Source: Alterluteimonas quercicellularis (GTDB lineage: Bacteria > Pseudomonadota > Gammaproteobacteria > Xanthomonadales > Xanthomonadaceae). From it: a DNA stretch of 64,000 nucleotides. The position numbers and the translations under genes were made by a program. Within the stretch, counting starts at the first letter, position 1, and each line of letters starts with the position of its first letter. The notes beneath the pieces are model-generated. The model saw nothing but the letters and a program-made list of their open reading frames with translations, did no database searches and was not told the origin of the DNA. Positions 1-9,728 of this stretch are shown here, piece by piece. The stretch spans positions 1 to 64,000 of the forward strand of contig NZ_JAIWPR010000007.1 in assembly GCF_021191635.1 (NCBI RefSeq), read 5' to 3'.

Positions 1-479
1 AGCCGAAGCGCGCCGCACCGCCGTCGCCGCCCGCGCCGGTGGCCGCTCCGGCCGTGGCGCCGTCGCCCGCGCCGCCGCGGGTCGCGGTGGACGTCGACGG
101 CTGGCCGGACCTGGTGGTGCGCCTGGGCCTGCGCGGCCCGCTGCGCGAGCTGGCCGCGCACACGGCCTTCGTCGGCTATGCCGACGGCGTGCTGCGGCTG
201 TCGCTGCCGGAGTCCGACGACCACCTGAAGACGCCGCTGCTGGTGGGCCAGTTCGCCGATGCGCTGGCGCCGCACTTCGGCGCCGCGCCCACGCTGCGTT
301 TCGAGGCCGAGGCGCCGGCGGCCGGCGAGACGCTGCGGGCGCGCCATGCGCGCGAGCGCGACGCGCGCCAGAGCGCGGCCGAGGACGCGTTCCTCAACGA
401 CCCGGACGTCAAGCGGCTGATGACCCAGCAGGGCGCCCGGCTGGTGCCCGACTCGATCCGGCCGGTCGACGAGCGTTGA
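1..479 (+). CDS. dnaX: DNA polymerase III subunit gamma/tau, C-terminal end (partial)
   Basis: This is the 3' end of a gene that begins before the window; the reading frame enters at base 3 and stops at 477-479. The visible part is a Pro/Ala-rich linker followed by about 120 residues resembling the last domain of tau, which contacts the alpha polymerase subunit and ties the clamp loader to the replicase. The ATPase domains are not in view, so the name rests mainly on this tail and on the order dnaX, ybaB, recR, which is conserved in many bacteria. Whether a programmed frameshift makes a shorter gamma form cannot be judged here. Confidence 0.8.
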   Translation, partial: PKRAAPPSPPAPVAAPAVAPSPAPPRVAVDVDGWPDLVVRLGLRGPLRELAAHTAFVGYADGVLRLSLPESDDHLKTPLLVGQFADALAPHFGAAPTLRFEAEAPAAGETLRARHARERDARQSAAEDAFLNDPDVKRLMTQQGARLVPDSIRPVDER

Positions 480-526
480 TTCCATCGCCGCGCCGCCCGC
501 GGCCTTCCATCCCCGAGGACCCGAAC

Positions 527-847
527 ATGCGTGGAAACATCGCCCAGCTGATGCAGCAGGCGCAGAAGATGCAGGAGAACATGCAGCGCGCGCAGGAGGA
601 GCTGGCCGCGCTGGAGGTGACCGGCAACGCCGGCGGCGGCATGGTCTCGGTGACCTTGACCGGCCGCATGGAGTGCCGCAAGGTGCGGATCGATCCCAGC
701 GTGCTGGGCGATGCCGAGATGACCGAGGACCTGGTCGCCGCGGCGGTCAACGACGCGGTCAACAAGGTCAACGCCGAGTCGCAGTCGCGCATGGCCGCAG
801 CCACCGCCGGCATGCCGGTCCCGCCCGGCATGAAGATGCCGTTCTGA
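527..847 (+). CDS. ybaB: YbaB/EbfC family nucleoid-associated protein
   Basis: A 106-residue protein of the usual YbaB/EbfC size. It opens with the typical helix [20 protein letters not shown], which in this family forms the dimer tweezers that bind DNA, and has the family's central beta segment ([12 protein letters not shown]). The frame is open a little further upstream, but the ATG at 527 was chosen because homologues start with this helix. It lies between dnaX and recR, its standard place; the family is linked to nucleoid organisation and RecFOR repair. No Shine-Dalgarno of note is seen. Confidence 0.93.
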   Translation: MRGNIAQLMQQAQKMQENMQRAQEELAALEVTGNAGGGMVSVTLTGRMECRKVRIDPSVLGDAEMTEDLVAAAVNDAVNKVNAESQSRMAAATAGMPVPPGMKMPF

Positions 848-924
848 GCATGGGATCCGGGATTCGGGAGCGCGGGAAGCCCGGTCCTGGCGTCCCGCGT
901 CTTCTCCTGCCCGCCGAGCTTGCC

Positions 925-1518
925 GTGTCGTCACTGCTCGAACAACTGATCGATGCGTTGCGCGTACTGCCCGGCGTCGGGCAGAAGTCCGCGCAGCGCA
1001 TGGCCTACCACCTGCTGGAGCGGCAGCGCGAGGGCGGCCTGCGCCTGGCCGGCGCGCTGGAGGCGGCGATGTCGCACGTGCGCGACTGCGAGCGCTGCCG
1101 CGACTTCTCCGAGACCCCGGTGTGCGCGATCTGCGCCAGCGCCTCGCGCGACACCCAGCTGCTGTGCGTGGTGGAGTCGCCGGCCGACCGCCTGGCGATC
1201 GAGCAGGCCACCGACTACCGTGGCCTGTACTTCGTGCTGCACGGCCGCCTGAGCCCGCTGGACGGGATCGGGCCGTCCGAGCTCGGCCTCGACGGCCTGG
1301 CCGAGCGCCTGGCGGCGGGCGAGGCGCGCGAGCTGATCATCGCCACCAACCCGACCGTCGAGGGCGAGGCCACCGCGCACTACCTGGCGCAGCTGGCGCG
1401 GCGCCACGGCGTGCGCCCGAGCCGCCCCGCGCACGGGCTGCCGCTGGGCGGCGAGCTGGAGTACGTGGACCGCGGCACGCTGTCGCACGCCTTCGGCAGC
1501 CGCAGCGAGGTGGTTTGA
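925..1518 (+). CDS. recR: Recombination mediator protein RecR
   Basis: RecR works with RecO and RecF to load RecA on gapped DNA. The 197-residue product has all family landmarks: an N-terminal helix-hairpin-helix ([17 protein letters not shown]), a four-cysteine zinc finger ([16 protein letters not shown]), a Toprim domain ([14 protein letters not shown]) and the C-terminal motif [11 protein letters not shown]. The GTG at 925 was preferred because it gives [19 protein letters not shown], matching the usual N-terminus; the longer open frame upstream overlaps ybaB and is not protein-like. recO lies in the same window at 32.6 kb. Confidence 0.95.
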   Translation: MSSLLEQLIDALRVLPGVGQKSAQRMAYHLLERQREGGLRLAGALEAAMSHVRDCERCRDFSETPVCAICASASRDTQLLCVVESPADRLAIEQATDYRGLYFVLHGRLSPLDGIGPSELGLDGLAERLAAGEARELIIATNPTVEGEATAHYLAQLARRHGVRPSRPAHGLPLGGELEYVDRGTLSHAFGSRSEVV

Positions 1519-1523
1519 AGGCT

Positions 1524-1553
1524 GGGATTCGGGATTGGGGAATCGGGAATCGG
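1524..1553. repeat. GGGATTC-type intergenic direct repeat
   Basis: About four degenerate copies of a GGGATTC/GGGAATC unit run head to tail between recR and the HIT gene. Related arrays occur at about 852-870, 32549-32573 and 38371-38453. Function is unknown; the unit looks like a dispersed short repeat of this genome. Confidence 0.6.
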
Positions 1554-1621
1554 AAAAGCGCGAGCCGGGTGGGATGCCGGGGTATGCTTGGCCCATTCCC
1601 TGTTCCCCTCTCCTGACGCCC

Positions 1622-1963
1622 ATGACCCTCTTCCACAAGATCATCCGCCGGGAGATCCCGGCCGACGTCGTCTACGAGGACGAGCACCTGATCGCGTTCC
1701 GCGACATCGCCCCGCAGGCGCCGGTGCACGTGCTGTTCGTGCCCAAGGAGACGATCCCCACGCTGGACGCCGCCCAGCCCGGGCATGCCGAGCTGATCGG
1801 GCGGCTGGCGCTGGCCGCGGCGGAGTACGCGCGCGCGCAGGGCTTCGCCGGGGACGGCTACCGCATCGTCATGAACTGCAACGGCCACGGCGGCCAGACC
1901 GTGTACCAGATGCACCTGCACCTGGTGGCCGGCGCGCCGCTGGGGCGATTCGGCACCCCGTAG
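1622..1963 (+). CDS. hinT: HIT-domain purine nucleoside phosphoramidase-like protein (HinT type)
   Basis: A 113-residue HIT-superfamily protein, the usual size of bacterial HinT, which hydrolyses nucleoside phosphoramidates and adenylates. It has the family N-terminus (FHKIIRREIPADVVYEDEHL), the PVHVLFVPK strand and the C-terminal active-site strand. There the usual H-x-H-x-H reads Q96-M-H98-L-H100, so the first histidine is glutamine while the position of the nucleophilic middle histidine is kept. The ATG at 1622 matches family length. It stands alone behind recR and ends before a large inverted repeat. Confidence 0.88.
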   Translation: MTLFHKIIRREIPADVVYEDEHLIAFRDIAPQAPVHVLFVPKETIPTLDAAQPGHAELIGRLALAAAEYARAQGFAGDGYRIVMNCNGHGGQTVYQMHLHLVAGAPLGRFGTP

Positions 1964-1981
1964 GGCCGCGGCCGCGGCCCT

Positions 1982-2064
1982 GTAGGAGCGCGCTCGCGCG
2001 CGATGCTTTTTTTGCCGCTTCGTAGCGGAAGAGCAAACAGCATCGCGCGCGAGCGCGCTCCTAC
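1982..2064. repeat. REP-like inverted repeat, full copy (family 1)
   Basis: Two perfect 26-base arms (1982-2007 and 2039-2064), beginning GTAGGAGCGCGCTCGCGCGC, flank a 31-base centre. It lies between the convergent 3' ends of the HIT and slp genes. Sister copies are at 8534, 21837, 33388 and 38963, with single arms at 36934 and 51833. Confidence 0.85.
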
Positions 2065-2080
2065 AAGAGCGGCCCGGGAT

Positions 2081-2602
2081 TCACCACCACCACCAGCCTC
2101 GCGGCCCCCAGCCCGGCGGCCCCCAGGGATAGGGGTCGTAGCGGATCACCTGCACGTCGGCGCGCTCCGGCCACAGGTAGACCACGTCGGCGTCGAGGCG
2201 CGGCAGGCGGTAGTCGTACTCGCCGATGCGCACCTGCTCGGTGGTCGTCACCCGGCCGGTGAAGGTGACCTCGCGGTCGGCGGTAAACAGCGCCGGGTCG
2301 TAGAAGCCGGCGCGGCAGGCGATGAAGCGGCCGCCGGTGCGGTCGTCGCGGAAGCTCGGGCGGCCGGTGGCGTCCAGCGGCGCGGACAGCATCTGGAAGC
2401 AGGTGCGCGAGGACTCGGGCGTCACCTCGACGACGCGGCCGCCCCAGCGCACGGTCGTGCCGGCGCTGGCGCCGTCGACGGCCTGCTCGGGGGTGACCGC
2501 GGTGTAGGCGCCCTGCAGCGGGACGGGCTGCGTGGCGCAGCCGGCGAGCAGGACCCCGGCGCACGCGGCGGCGAGGAGGAAGGAGGGGCTGGCGCGTGTC
2601 AT
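2081..2602 (-). CDS. slp: Slp-family outer membrane lipoprotein
   Basis: A 173-residue lipoprotein. The signal peptide ends in a clear lipobox (LLAGC, Cys at about 22). The rest follows the Slp pattern of a starvation-inducible outer-membrane lipoprotein: GAYTAVTPEQA near the N-terminus, VRWGGRVVEV, a GRFIA-like strand, GFYDP, and VTFTGRV with a following GEYDYRLP strand. The tail is rich in Trp, Pro and Gly. Its ATG overlaps the stop of tgpA by four bases (ATGA), so it is probably translated as the last gene of the moxR-DUF58-tgpA operon. The exact function of Slp proteins is not known. Confidence 0.85.
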   Translation of the reverse strand: MTRASPSFLLAAACAGVLLAGCATQPVPLQGAYTAVTPEQAVDGASAGTTVRWGGRVVEVTPESSRTCFQMLSAPLDATGRPSFRDDRTGGRFIACRAGFYDPALFTADREVTFTGRVTTTEQVRIGEYDYRLPRLDADVVYLWPERADVQVIRYDPYPWGPPGWGPRGWWWW

Positions 2603-4602
2603 CGTGCGGTCTCCGCGGATCGTGGCCGGTGCCGTTGCAGGTCGCGGACGAGGCGCCGCGCCACGGCCGGGTCGGGCTCATGCGCAGCGTAGCGCCAATC
2701 GGCGAAACGCGCGCTGAGCGCCGCCAGGGCGTCGTCGCCGGGGCGCGCCGCCAGCACGCGCGCGCTCCAGCGCCCGGCCGGCTCCCACGGCGCCGGCGCC
2801 AGGCCGAAGCGCGCGTAGCGGCGGCCCAGCGCGTGCCAGGCGCGCAGCACCGGGTCGCGCTCGCGCTCGCCGCGCGCGACCAGCCAGAGCATCCAGGCCA
2901 GGGCCAGGCCGCCGATCGCGGCGAACAGGGTCACCAGCTGCGAGGCGTCCAGGTCCGGGCCGCCGATCGGGCGCAGCAGCCGGCGCTGGCGGTCGGCGTC
3001 GAAGCCCAGCACCAGGTCGTTCCAGCCGCGGCGCATCCAGTCGCCGAAGTCGCGCACCGGGGCCAGCGGCAGCAGGTCGCCGGCGCCGCCGCCGGCGAGG
3101 TCGTCGAGGGTGTCGTAGATGCGTTCGGGGGCGACCGCCGCGGTCGGGTCCACGCGCACCCAGCCGCGCCCGTCCAGCCAGGCCTCGGCCCAGGCGTGGG
3201 CGTCGTTGCGGCGCACCAGCCAGTAGTCGCCGAAGCGGTTGTACTCGCCGCCGGCGTAGCCGGTCACCACGCGCGCAGGGATCCCGGCCGCGCGCATCAG
3301 CACCACGAACGCCGAGCTGTAGTGCTCGCAGAAGCCGCGCTGCTGGTCGAACAGGAACTCGTCGACGGCGTGGCGGCCGGGCAGCGGCACGGCGAGGGTG
3401 TAGGCGAAGTCGCGGCGGACCCAGTCCAGCGTGCGCGCGATCAGCGCCTCGTCGCCGGCGGCGCCCTCGCCAAGCTCCGCGCGCCACTGGCGGGCGAGCG
3501 CGACCGTGCGCGGGTTGAAACCTTCCGGCAGGCGCAGGGCGAGGTCGCGCAGCAGCGGGCGCAGCGCCGGCTCGAACGCGGCCGGCGGCGACGAGCGCAG
3601 CCGCCAGCGCCGCAGCGCGTCCAGCGGCCGCAGCGCGGAGAGGCTGTAGTCGGCGCCCATGCGCAGGCCGTCGGGCGCGCCCTGCGGCAGGTCGAGCGCG
3701 ACCATGAAGCGACGGTCGGTGGGCTCGACGTCGATCTCGTAGTCCCACGCGGTCGCGGCCCGGCGCACCTCGGCGGGCGGCAGCCCCTCGGTCCAGCCCG
3801 ATCGCGACCAGCGGCGGCCGTCGTAGTCGCTCAGCACCGGGCCGCGCCAGTACAGCTGCGTGCGCTCGGGCGTCGCGCCGAAGAAGCGCACGCGCAGCGC
3901 GGGCGATTCGTCGTCCATCAGGTCCAGCCATTCGCCCGGCGCCATCTCGCCCGACAGGCCGGGCCGGGCGGTCGCGCGCTCGGGCACGCCCCACAGCGGC
4001 GAGGACATGCGCGGGAACAGCCAGAACGCGGCCAGCGCCAGCGGCAGGCCGATCAGCGCCAGCCGCGCCACCCACCACAGCCGCCGCGCCAGCCCGCGCG
4101 CGCCGGCCGCGCGCGGGTCGGCCGGCACCGCCGAGTCGAGTTCGGACAGCCGCCACAGCGCGGCCAGCGCCAGGCAGGCGCCGGCCAGCCCCAGCAGCAG
4201 CGACAGCGGTCCCTGGTGGAGCAGGAAGGTGGCGAACGGCGCGAACAGGGCGAAGCCGATCAGGCTGCGCGCGTCGCGCCAGGTGAACAGCTCCACCGGC
4301 TTGATCGCCAGCATCGCCGCCAGCAGCGCGCAGCCGGTGTCGCGGCCGACGGCGAAGCCGTTGGCGGCCGCCACCAGCGCGATCGTCGCCAGCGCGATCG
4401 CCAGCCGCAGCGCCGCCGGCAGGCGCCGCGTCCACGACGTCGCCGCCATGCCGACCGCCAGGCAGCCGAGCGCGATCCCCTGCCGGCCCGGCAACTGCAG
4501 CAGCAGCGGCAGCAGGCAGGCGAAGGCGGCCGCCAGGCACCACAGCCGGGCGGCGTCGGGCAGCCGGGGCGCGGCGACGGGCGCGGCCTCAGCCTCAGCC
4601 AT
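2599..4602 (-). CDS. tgpA: TgpA-type membrane transglutaminase (DUF3488 + transglutaminase-like core)
   Basis: A 667-residue inner-membrane protein. The first about 190 residues form several hydrophobic helices (DUF3488 region). A periplasmic transglutaminase/protease-like core follows, with the Cys-His-Asp triad visible in GFCEHYSSAFVVLMRAAGIP, NDAHAWAEAW and RVDPTAA. A last membrane helix (LVTLFAAIGGLALAWMLWL) precedes a cytoplasmic tail. Pseudomonas TgpA has this layout and is essential there, but the substrate is unknown. The gene overlaps the DUF58 gene upstream by eight bases and slp downstream by four, so translational coupling is likely. Confidence 0.92.
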   Translation of the reverse strand: MAEAEAAPVAAPRLPDAARLWCLAAAFACLLPLLLQLPGRQGIALGCLAVGMAATSWTRRLPAALRLAIALATIALVAAANGFAVGRDTGCALLAAMLAIKPVELFTWRDARSLIGFALFAPFATFLLHQGPLSLLLGLAGACLALAALWRLSELDSAVPADPRAAGARGLARRLWWVARLALIGLPLALAAFWLFPRMSSPLWGVPERATARPGLSGEMAPGEWLDLMDDESPALRVRFFGATPERTQLYWRGPVLSDYDGRRWSRSGWTEGLPPAEVRRAATAWDYEIDVEPTDRRFMVALDLPQGAPDGLRMGADYSLSALRPLDALRRWRLRSSPPAAFEPALRPLLRDLALRLPEGFNPRTVALARQWRAELGEGAAGDEALIARTLDWVRRDFAYTLAVPLPGRHAVDEFLFDQQRGFCEHYSSAFVVLMRAAGIPARVVTGYAGGEYNRFGDYWLVRRNDAHAWAEAWLDGRGWVRVDPTAAVAPERIYDTLDDLAGGGAGDLLPLAPVRDFGDWMRRGWNDLVLGFDADRQRRLLRPIGGPDLDASQLVTLFAAIGGLALAWMLWLVARGERERDPVLRAWHALGRRYARFGLAPAPWEPAGRWSARVLAARPGDDALAALSARFADWRYAAHEPDPAVARRLVRDLQRHRPRSAETAR

Positions 4603-5575
4603 GCGGTGCCTCCGGCATCAGCGCCAGCGCGCGCAGGCAGGCGTGCCGGTGCGGGGCGCCGCGGGCCGGCCCGATCGCGGGCTGGCCCGGCAGCCGCAGC
4701 AGGGAGCGGCGCTGGTCGCGCTCGGCCTCGTCGACCCAGCGCGCCAGGCGGCGGATGCGGTCCTCGTGGGCGAGCGCGCCGAGGTCGCGCCAGTCGAGCA
4801 CGACGTCGGCGCCCTGGGGCTGCTCGTACTCGCGCACCAGCAGCTGGTCGCGGCGCGCCGAGGGCTTCCAGGCGATCGTGCGGCGGGAGTCGCCGCGGCG
4901 CCAGGCGCGCAGGTGGTGCACGTCGTCGCCGGAGGCGTGCAGGCGCGCCTGGGCGTTGTCGCCGGCGCCCTGCGGCAGCGGCGGGCCGTGCGGCTCGGGC
5001 GCCGGGAAGACCAGCAGCGGCGCGTCGGGCCACAGCCAGGACCAGGCGCGGGCGAGCCCGAGCGGGCGCGTGGTGGCGATGCGGATGCGGCCGGGCTCGA
5101 GCCAGCCGCGGCGCTGGGTGGGCAGTTCCAGCACCGCCTCGCCGGCGCCGTCGTCCAGGTGCAGGGGGGCGCGGACCTCGCCGCGCCGCACCTCCAGGCC
5201 GCGCCGCGGTCGGTCGGGACGTGCGCGCACGTGCAGGCGCAGCGCGAGCGGCCGGCCGGCGGCGACCGGCTCGGCGCCCACCGCCTGCACGGCCAGCCCG
5301 CTCAGCTGCAGGTGGGCGTGCAGCAGGCTGGCCAGGCCGGTACCGGCGAGCAGCAGGCACAGCAGCAGCGCGGGGTTGTTGTTGTAGTTGAGCGCGCCCG
5401 CGCCCATCCCCAGCAGCAGGACCAGGAAGAACACGCCGAACCCGGTGGGCAGCACGTACACCCGGCGGCGGTCGAAGCGCACCGGCAGCGGCTCGGGCGC
5501 GCGTGGGCGCGCCAGCGCCTCCAGCCGGGGCAGCCGGGCGCGGACGCGTCTGCGGAGGGAATCGGCGTCGCCCAT
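4595..5575 (-). CDS. DUF58 domain-containing protein
   Basis: A 326-residue protein. Two adjacent hydrophobic segments near residues 35-70 (VLPTGFGVFFLVLLLGMGAG and a second) anchor it in the membrane. The C-terminal half holds the DUF58 signature, GDSRRTIAWKPSARRDQLLVRE, followed by a von Willebrand A-like start (VVLDWRDL). Proteins of this family are nearly always paired with a MoxR ATPase and a TgpA-type transglutaminase, as here, and are thought to act as the MIDAS-bearing partner of MoxR. It starts 10 bases after moxR and overlaps tgpA. Confidence 0.9.
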   Translation of the reverse strand: MGDADSLRRRVRARLPRLEALARPRAPEPLPVRFDRRRVYVLPTGFGVFFLVLLLGMGAGALNYNNNPALLLCLLLAGTGLASLLHAHLQLSGLAVQAVGAEPVAAGRPLALRLHVRARPDRPRRGLEVRRGEVRAPLHLDDGAGEAVLELPTQRRGWLEPGRIRIATTRPLGLARAWSWLWPDAPLLVFPAPEPHGPPLPQGAGDNAQARLHASGDDVHHLRAWRRGDSRRTIAWKPSARRDQLLVREYEQPQGADVVLDWRDLGALAHEDRIRRLARWVDEAERDQRRSLLRLPGQPAIGPARGAPHRHACLRALALMPEAPHG

Positions 5576-5585
5576 CGCCGCGGCG

Positions 5586-6539
<954 letters not shown>

Positions 6540-6652
6540 CGTCGTCTCCGGCAGCGGGGGCGGCGGGGCGGGCGCCTTCGCGTCGCCGTCGCCCGCGCTC
6601 CCCGTCGCCGCAGGCGTCACCCATCTGTTCGTCACGAGTGTAGCGAGGTCGC

Positions 6653-8530
6653 GTGAGGATGCCGACTGACATCGCCATGCGGAACGCGGAGGCGCGCGCG
6701 CCTTCCGTCCGCGGGCTCTTCATCGCGCTGTGGGCGGGCGTGACGCTGCTCAAGGTTCTGCTCGCCGCGCGCCTGCCGCTGTTCGTCGACGAGGCGTTCT
6801 ACTGGCAGGAGGGGCAGCACCTGGCTTGGGCCTACTCCGACCTGCCGGGCCTGACCGCGTGGCTGATCCGGCTCGGCGTCGAGCTGGGCGGGCACCACCT
6901 GCTGGCGGTGCGCGCGCCGTTCCTGGCGATCGCCGCGCTGCTGCCGTGGTGGATGGTGGCGGTGGTGCGGCGCGAGTTCGACGAGCGCACCGCGTGGCTG
7001 GCGGGCATCGCCACCGTGCTGCTGCCGCTGGCGGGCACGCTCGGGCTGATGGCGCTGCCGGACGTGGCGATGGCGCTGGCGACGCTGATCTGCGCCGACG
7101 CGGGCCTGCGGCTGCTGCGCCGTCCCGATGCCGGCGCCTCGGTGCTGCTGGCGCTGGGCCTGGCGATCGGCGCGCTGAGCCACTACCGCTTCGCCGCGGT
7201 GGTCGGCGTGGGCCTGGTCGCGCTGCTGCTGCTGCCGGAGGGGCGGCGCGCGCTGCGCGATCCGCGCGCCTGGATCGCGATCGCGTTCGGCGCCGCGGCG
7301 TGGGCGCCGCTGCTGGCCTGGAACCTCGACAACGCCGAGGCCGGGCTGCGCTTCCAGCTGGTCGACCGCCATCCCTGGGCGCTGCATCCCGAGGGGGTGC
7401 TGTTCCTGCCGGTGCAGGCCGGCATGACCACGCCGCTGCTGTTCGCCGCGCTGCTGGCCGGCGCCTGGCTGGGCTGGCGCAGCGGCGTCGCGCAGCGGCG
7501 CCTGCTGGCGCTGCTCGGGGTGCTGCTGGTGGGCGGCTTCTTCGTGCTCGGCTTCTTCGCCGATACCGAGCGGGTGAGCTTCCACTGGCCGCTGCCGGGC
7601 TACCTGGCGTTGATCCCGCTGCTGCCGGCGCTGCTCGACGCCTGGCCGCGCTGGCTGCGCGCGGCCACCTGGTCGCTCGCCGCGCTGGGCCTGGTCGCGT
7701 TCCTCGGCTACTACGCCGCGGTGGCCACGCCGTCGGTGCGCGAGCGCTCGGCGGCGATGAAGTGGTATCCCTCCAACTTCGCCGGCTGGGGGCGGCTGGC
7801 CGACGCGGTGCGGGACGCGCGGGCGGGCATGCCGGAGGGCACGCGGGTGGTCGCCGACAACTTCAAGATCGGCGCCGAGCTCGGCTTCGCGCTGGAGGAC
7901 CCGCGCGTCGAGGTGCTCAACCACCCGCTCAACCGCGCCCACGGGCGCGCGCCGCAGCTGGCGCTGTGGGGCCTGCAGGCGGGCAGCGCCTCGCTGCGCG
8001 GCGCGCCGGTGCTGCTGGTGATCGGCGCCAGCGACGTGCCGTATCGCCTGCTGCTGCAGCGCTACCACGCGCTGTGCCGGGTGGTGGGCCCGCTGCCGCC
8101 GCCGCGCGTGCTCAACATCGACCACGGGCGCCAGCGCTTCCTGCTGTTCTCGATCGCCGAAGCCGCGCCGGGCGGCGACGCGGCCTGCGTCGCGCCGGCG
8201 ATGGCGTGGATCGACCGTCCGGTCTCGGGCGCGCGGGTGGATCTGCCGCTCGAGCTGGAGGGCTGGGCGTTCAAGGACGGCGTCGGGCTGTCGCGCGTCG
8301 AGGTGACCGTGGACGGGCGCCCGATCGCCGAGGCCGAGTACGGGCTCGACAGTCCCGGGGTGGCGGCCTACTGGCGCATCTCGCAGGACCCGCAGCATCC
8401 GAAGGTCGGCTTTCGCGCGCGGCTGGAAGCCGGTGCGCTGCCGCGCGGCACCCACTGGGTGGGCCTGCGCCTGCACGGCAACGACGGCAGCGTCGAGGAT
8501 TGGAGCGAGCAGCCGCTGGAGGTGCGCTGA
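6653..8530 (+). CDS. Glycosyltransferase family 39 membrane protein with C-terminal Ig-like domain
   Basis: A 625-residue membrane protein of the ArnT/PMT-like (GT39) class, which move sugars from polyprenyl phosphates to lipids or proteins on the periplasmic face. The first loop has the acidic motif VDEAFYWQEGQHLAWAYSD typical of the family, and about eleven hydrophobic helices run to about residue 365. The last about 90 residues (from DRPVSGARVDLPLELEGWAF) look like a beta-sandwich rather than membrane. GTG 6653 and ATG 6659 are both possible starts; GAGG at 6645 fits either. The acceptor is unknown and no sugar pathway genes are adjacent. Confidence 0.85.
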   Translation: MRMPTDIAMRNAEARAPSVRGLFIALWAGVTLLKVLLAARLPLFVDEAFYWQEGQHLAWAYSDLPGLTAWLIRLGVELGGHHLLAVRAPFLAIAALLPWWMVAVVRREFDERTAWLAGIATVLLPLAGTLGLMALPDVAMALATLICADAGLRLLRRPDAGASVLLALGLAIGALSHYRFAAVVGVGLVALLLLPEGRRALRDPRAWIAIAFGAAAWAPLLAWNLDNAEAGLRFQLVDRHPWALHPEGVLFLPVQAGMTTPLLFAALLAGAWLGWRSGVAQRRLLALLGVLLVGGFFVLGFFADTERVSFHWPLPGYLALIPLLPALLDAWPRWLRAATWSLAALGLVAFLGYYAAVATPSVRERSAAMKWYPSNFAGWGRLADAVRDARAGMPEGTRVVADNFKIGAELGFALEDPRVEVLNHPLNRAHGRAPQLALWGLQAGSASLRGAPVLLVIGASDVPYRLLLQRYHALCRVVGPLPPPRVLNIDHGRQRFLLFSIAEAAPGGDAACVAPAMAWIDRPVSGARVDLPLELEGWAFKDGVGLSRVEVTVDGRPIAEAEYGLDSPGVAAYWRISQDPQHPKVGFRARLEAGALPRGTHWVGLRLHGNDGSVEDWSEQPLEVR

Positions 8531-8533
8531 GTT

Positions 8534-8605
8534 CGTCGGCGCGCGCTCGCGCGCGACGAGATCGCATCGGGTCGAGAAAGGCATCGCGCGCGAGCGCGCT
8601 CCTAC
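8534..8605. repeat. REP-like inverted repeat (family 1)
   Basis: An imperfect left arm (about 8534-8558) and a consensus right arm (8581-8605) of the 26-base repeat lie between the convergent 3' ends of the glycosyltransferase and maf genes. Confidence 0.75.
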
Positions 8606-8629
8606 GAAAGCAGTCTCGTCGTGCGCGGG

Positions 8630-9202
8630 CTACGGCAGCGCGAAGCCCGCCCCGCGCAGCGCGCGGGCGGTGGCGATCAGCGGCAGGCCGACCAGCGCGG
8701 TGGGGTCGCGGCTGTCGATGGACTCGAACAGGGCGATGCCCAGGCCCTCGCACTTGAAGCTGCCGGCGCAGTCGAACGGGCGCTCGGCGTCCACGTAGCG
8801 GGCGATCTCGGCCTCGCCGAGCGTGCGCAGCCGCACGGTGGTCTCGTCGCGGTGCGCGGCCTCGATGCGGCCGTCGCGGGCCAGCGCGAGCGCGGTGGAG
8901 AACGCCACCGCGCGGCCCGACATCGCGTGCAGCTGGGCGATGGCGGCCCCGCGGCCGCCCGGCTTGCCCAGCGTCGCGCCGTCGAGGCCGGCGACCTGGT
9001 CGGACCCCAGCACCCAGGCCCCGGGCGCGGTGCGCGAGACCACCAGCGCCTTCGCCGCGGCCAGCCGCTCGGCCAGCGCGTGCGGCGCCTCGCCGGGCCG
9101 CGGCGTCTCGTCCGCCTCGGGGCGGGCGACGTCGAAGGGCAGGCGCAGCCGGGCCAGCAGGTCGCGGCGGTAGGGCGAGGTGGAGGCGAGGATCAGCCGC
9201 AT
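8630..9202 (-). CDS. maf: Maf/YceF-family nucleotide pyrophosphatase
   Basis: A 190-residue Maf-fold protein. Visible landmarks are the N-terminal LILASTSPYRRDLLARLRLP with its phosphate-binding Ser/Arg, the catalytic-base region PEADETPRPGE and GSDQVAGLDG. The YRRDLL N-terminus and length point to the YceF subgroup, whose known activity is on 7-methyl-GTP; this assignment is by resemblance only. YceF genes often lie beside yceD-rpmF, and here yceD-rpmF starts at 9729 on the opposite strand, which supports it. The start was taken at the ATG giving the family N-terminus; the frame is open further but not protein-like. Confidence 0.9.
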   Translation of the reverse strand: MRLILASTSPYRRDLLARLRLPFDVARPEADETPRPGEAPHALAERLAAAKALVVSRTAPGAWVLGSDQVAGLDGATLGKPGGRGAAIAQLHAMSGRAVAFSTALALARDGRIEAAHRDETTVRLRTLGEAEIARYVDAERPFDCAGSFKCEGLGIALFESIDSRDPTALVGLPLIATARALRGAGFALP

Positions 9203-9234
9203 GGGGCGTCGGGCCGGTCGTGGGGAAGCAGGGG

Positions 9235-9591
9235 TCAGTGCGCGCGGGCGCGCTCGAGGCGGTCGAGCTGCTGCTCGATGCGCGCGCGGGCGCCGTCGAT
9301 GGAGTCGCGCACGCGCTCCAGCCGCTCGGGCGAGGCCTCGCCGCCGTGGCGCTGCAGCCACAGGCGCTGGCGCAGCATCTCCTGCATCGCCTCGCGGACC
9401 GGGTCCTGGCCGGGGCCGGCCACCGCCTCGATCTCGGCGCGCGCCGCGCGCAGCCGCGCCTCGAACGCGTCGGCGGCGTCGAGCACGCCGGACAGCGCGC
9501 GGCGGCGGCGCTCGGCGCGGCGGCGGGCCCGCAGCCAGACCGCGGCGGCCAGCAGCGCCGCGAGGGCGGTCAGGAGGGCGAGCAGGGCCAT
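9235..9591 (-). CDS. Small single-pass membrane protein with coiled coil, function unknown
   Basis: I do not recognise this 118-residue protein. It has one N-terminal membrane helix (LLALLTALAALLAAAVWL) followed by an Arg-rich stretch and a long, charged, Ala/Arg/Glu-rich helix that is probably a coiled coil. The pattern suggests a cytoplasmic rod anchored by its N-terminus. It lies 32 bases upstream of maf on the same strand and is divergent from yceD, so it may share a promoter region with maf. The high Ala/Arg content of random frames in this genome is a caution, but the helix plus coiled coil is coherent. Confidence 0.6.
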   Translation of the reverse strand: MALLALLTALAALLAAAVWLRARRRAERRRRALSGVLDAADAFEARLRAARAEIEAVAGPGQDPVREAMQEMLRQRLWLQRHGGEASPERLERVRDSIDGARARIEQQLDRLERARAH

Positions 9592-9689
9592 GGCGGCCGG
9601 GTTCCCCGGGAAGGGCGGCCAGTCTGCCGCGCGCCCGCCCGGGCGGCAAATTGTCCCGCCGCGACAGGGGCTTGCGGGCCCTGGCCGAT

Positions 9690-9718
9690 TTGACAGCGCC
9701 TGGGCCCGGGCCTAACAT
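9690..9718 (+). promoter_or_regulatory. Sigma70-type promoter of the yceD-rpmF-fab operon
   Basis: A perfect -35 TTGACA (9690-9695) and a -10 TAACAT (9713-9718) are separated by 17 bases. The predicted start of transcription is only a few bases before the yceD ATG at 9729, so the mRNA leader would be very short. Confidence 0.75.
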
Positions 9719-9728
9719 TTCGCCTCTT

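Noticed and set aside
2596..5391. A 931-codon open frame on the plus strand
   Set aside because: It lies opposite tgpA and DUF58, which have full domain patterns; the product is Arg/Ala/Gln-rich noise.
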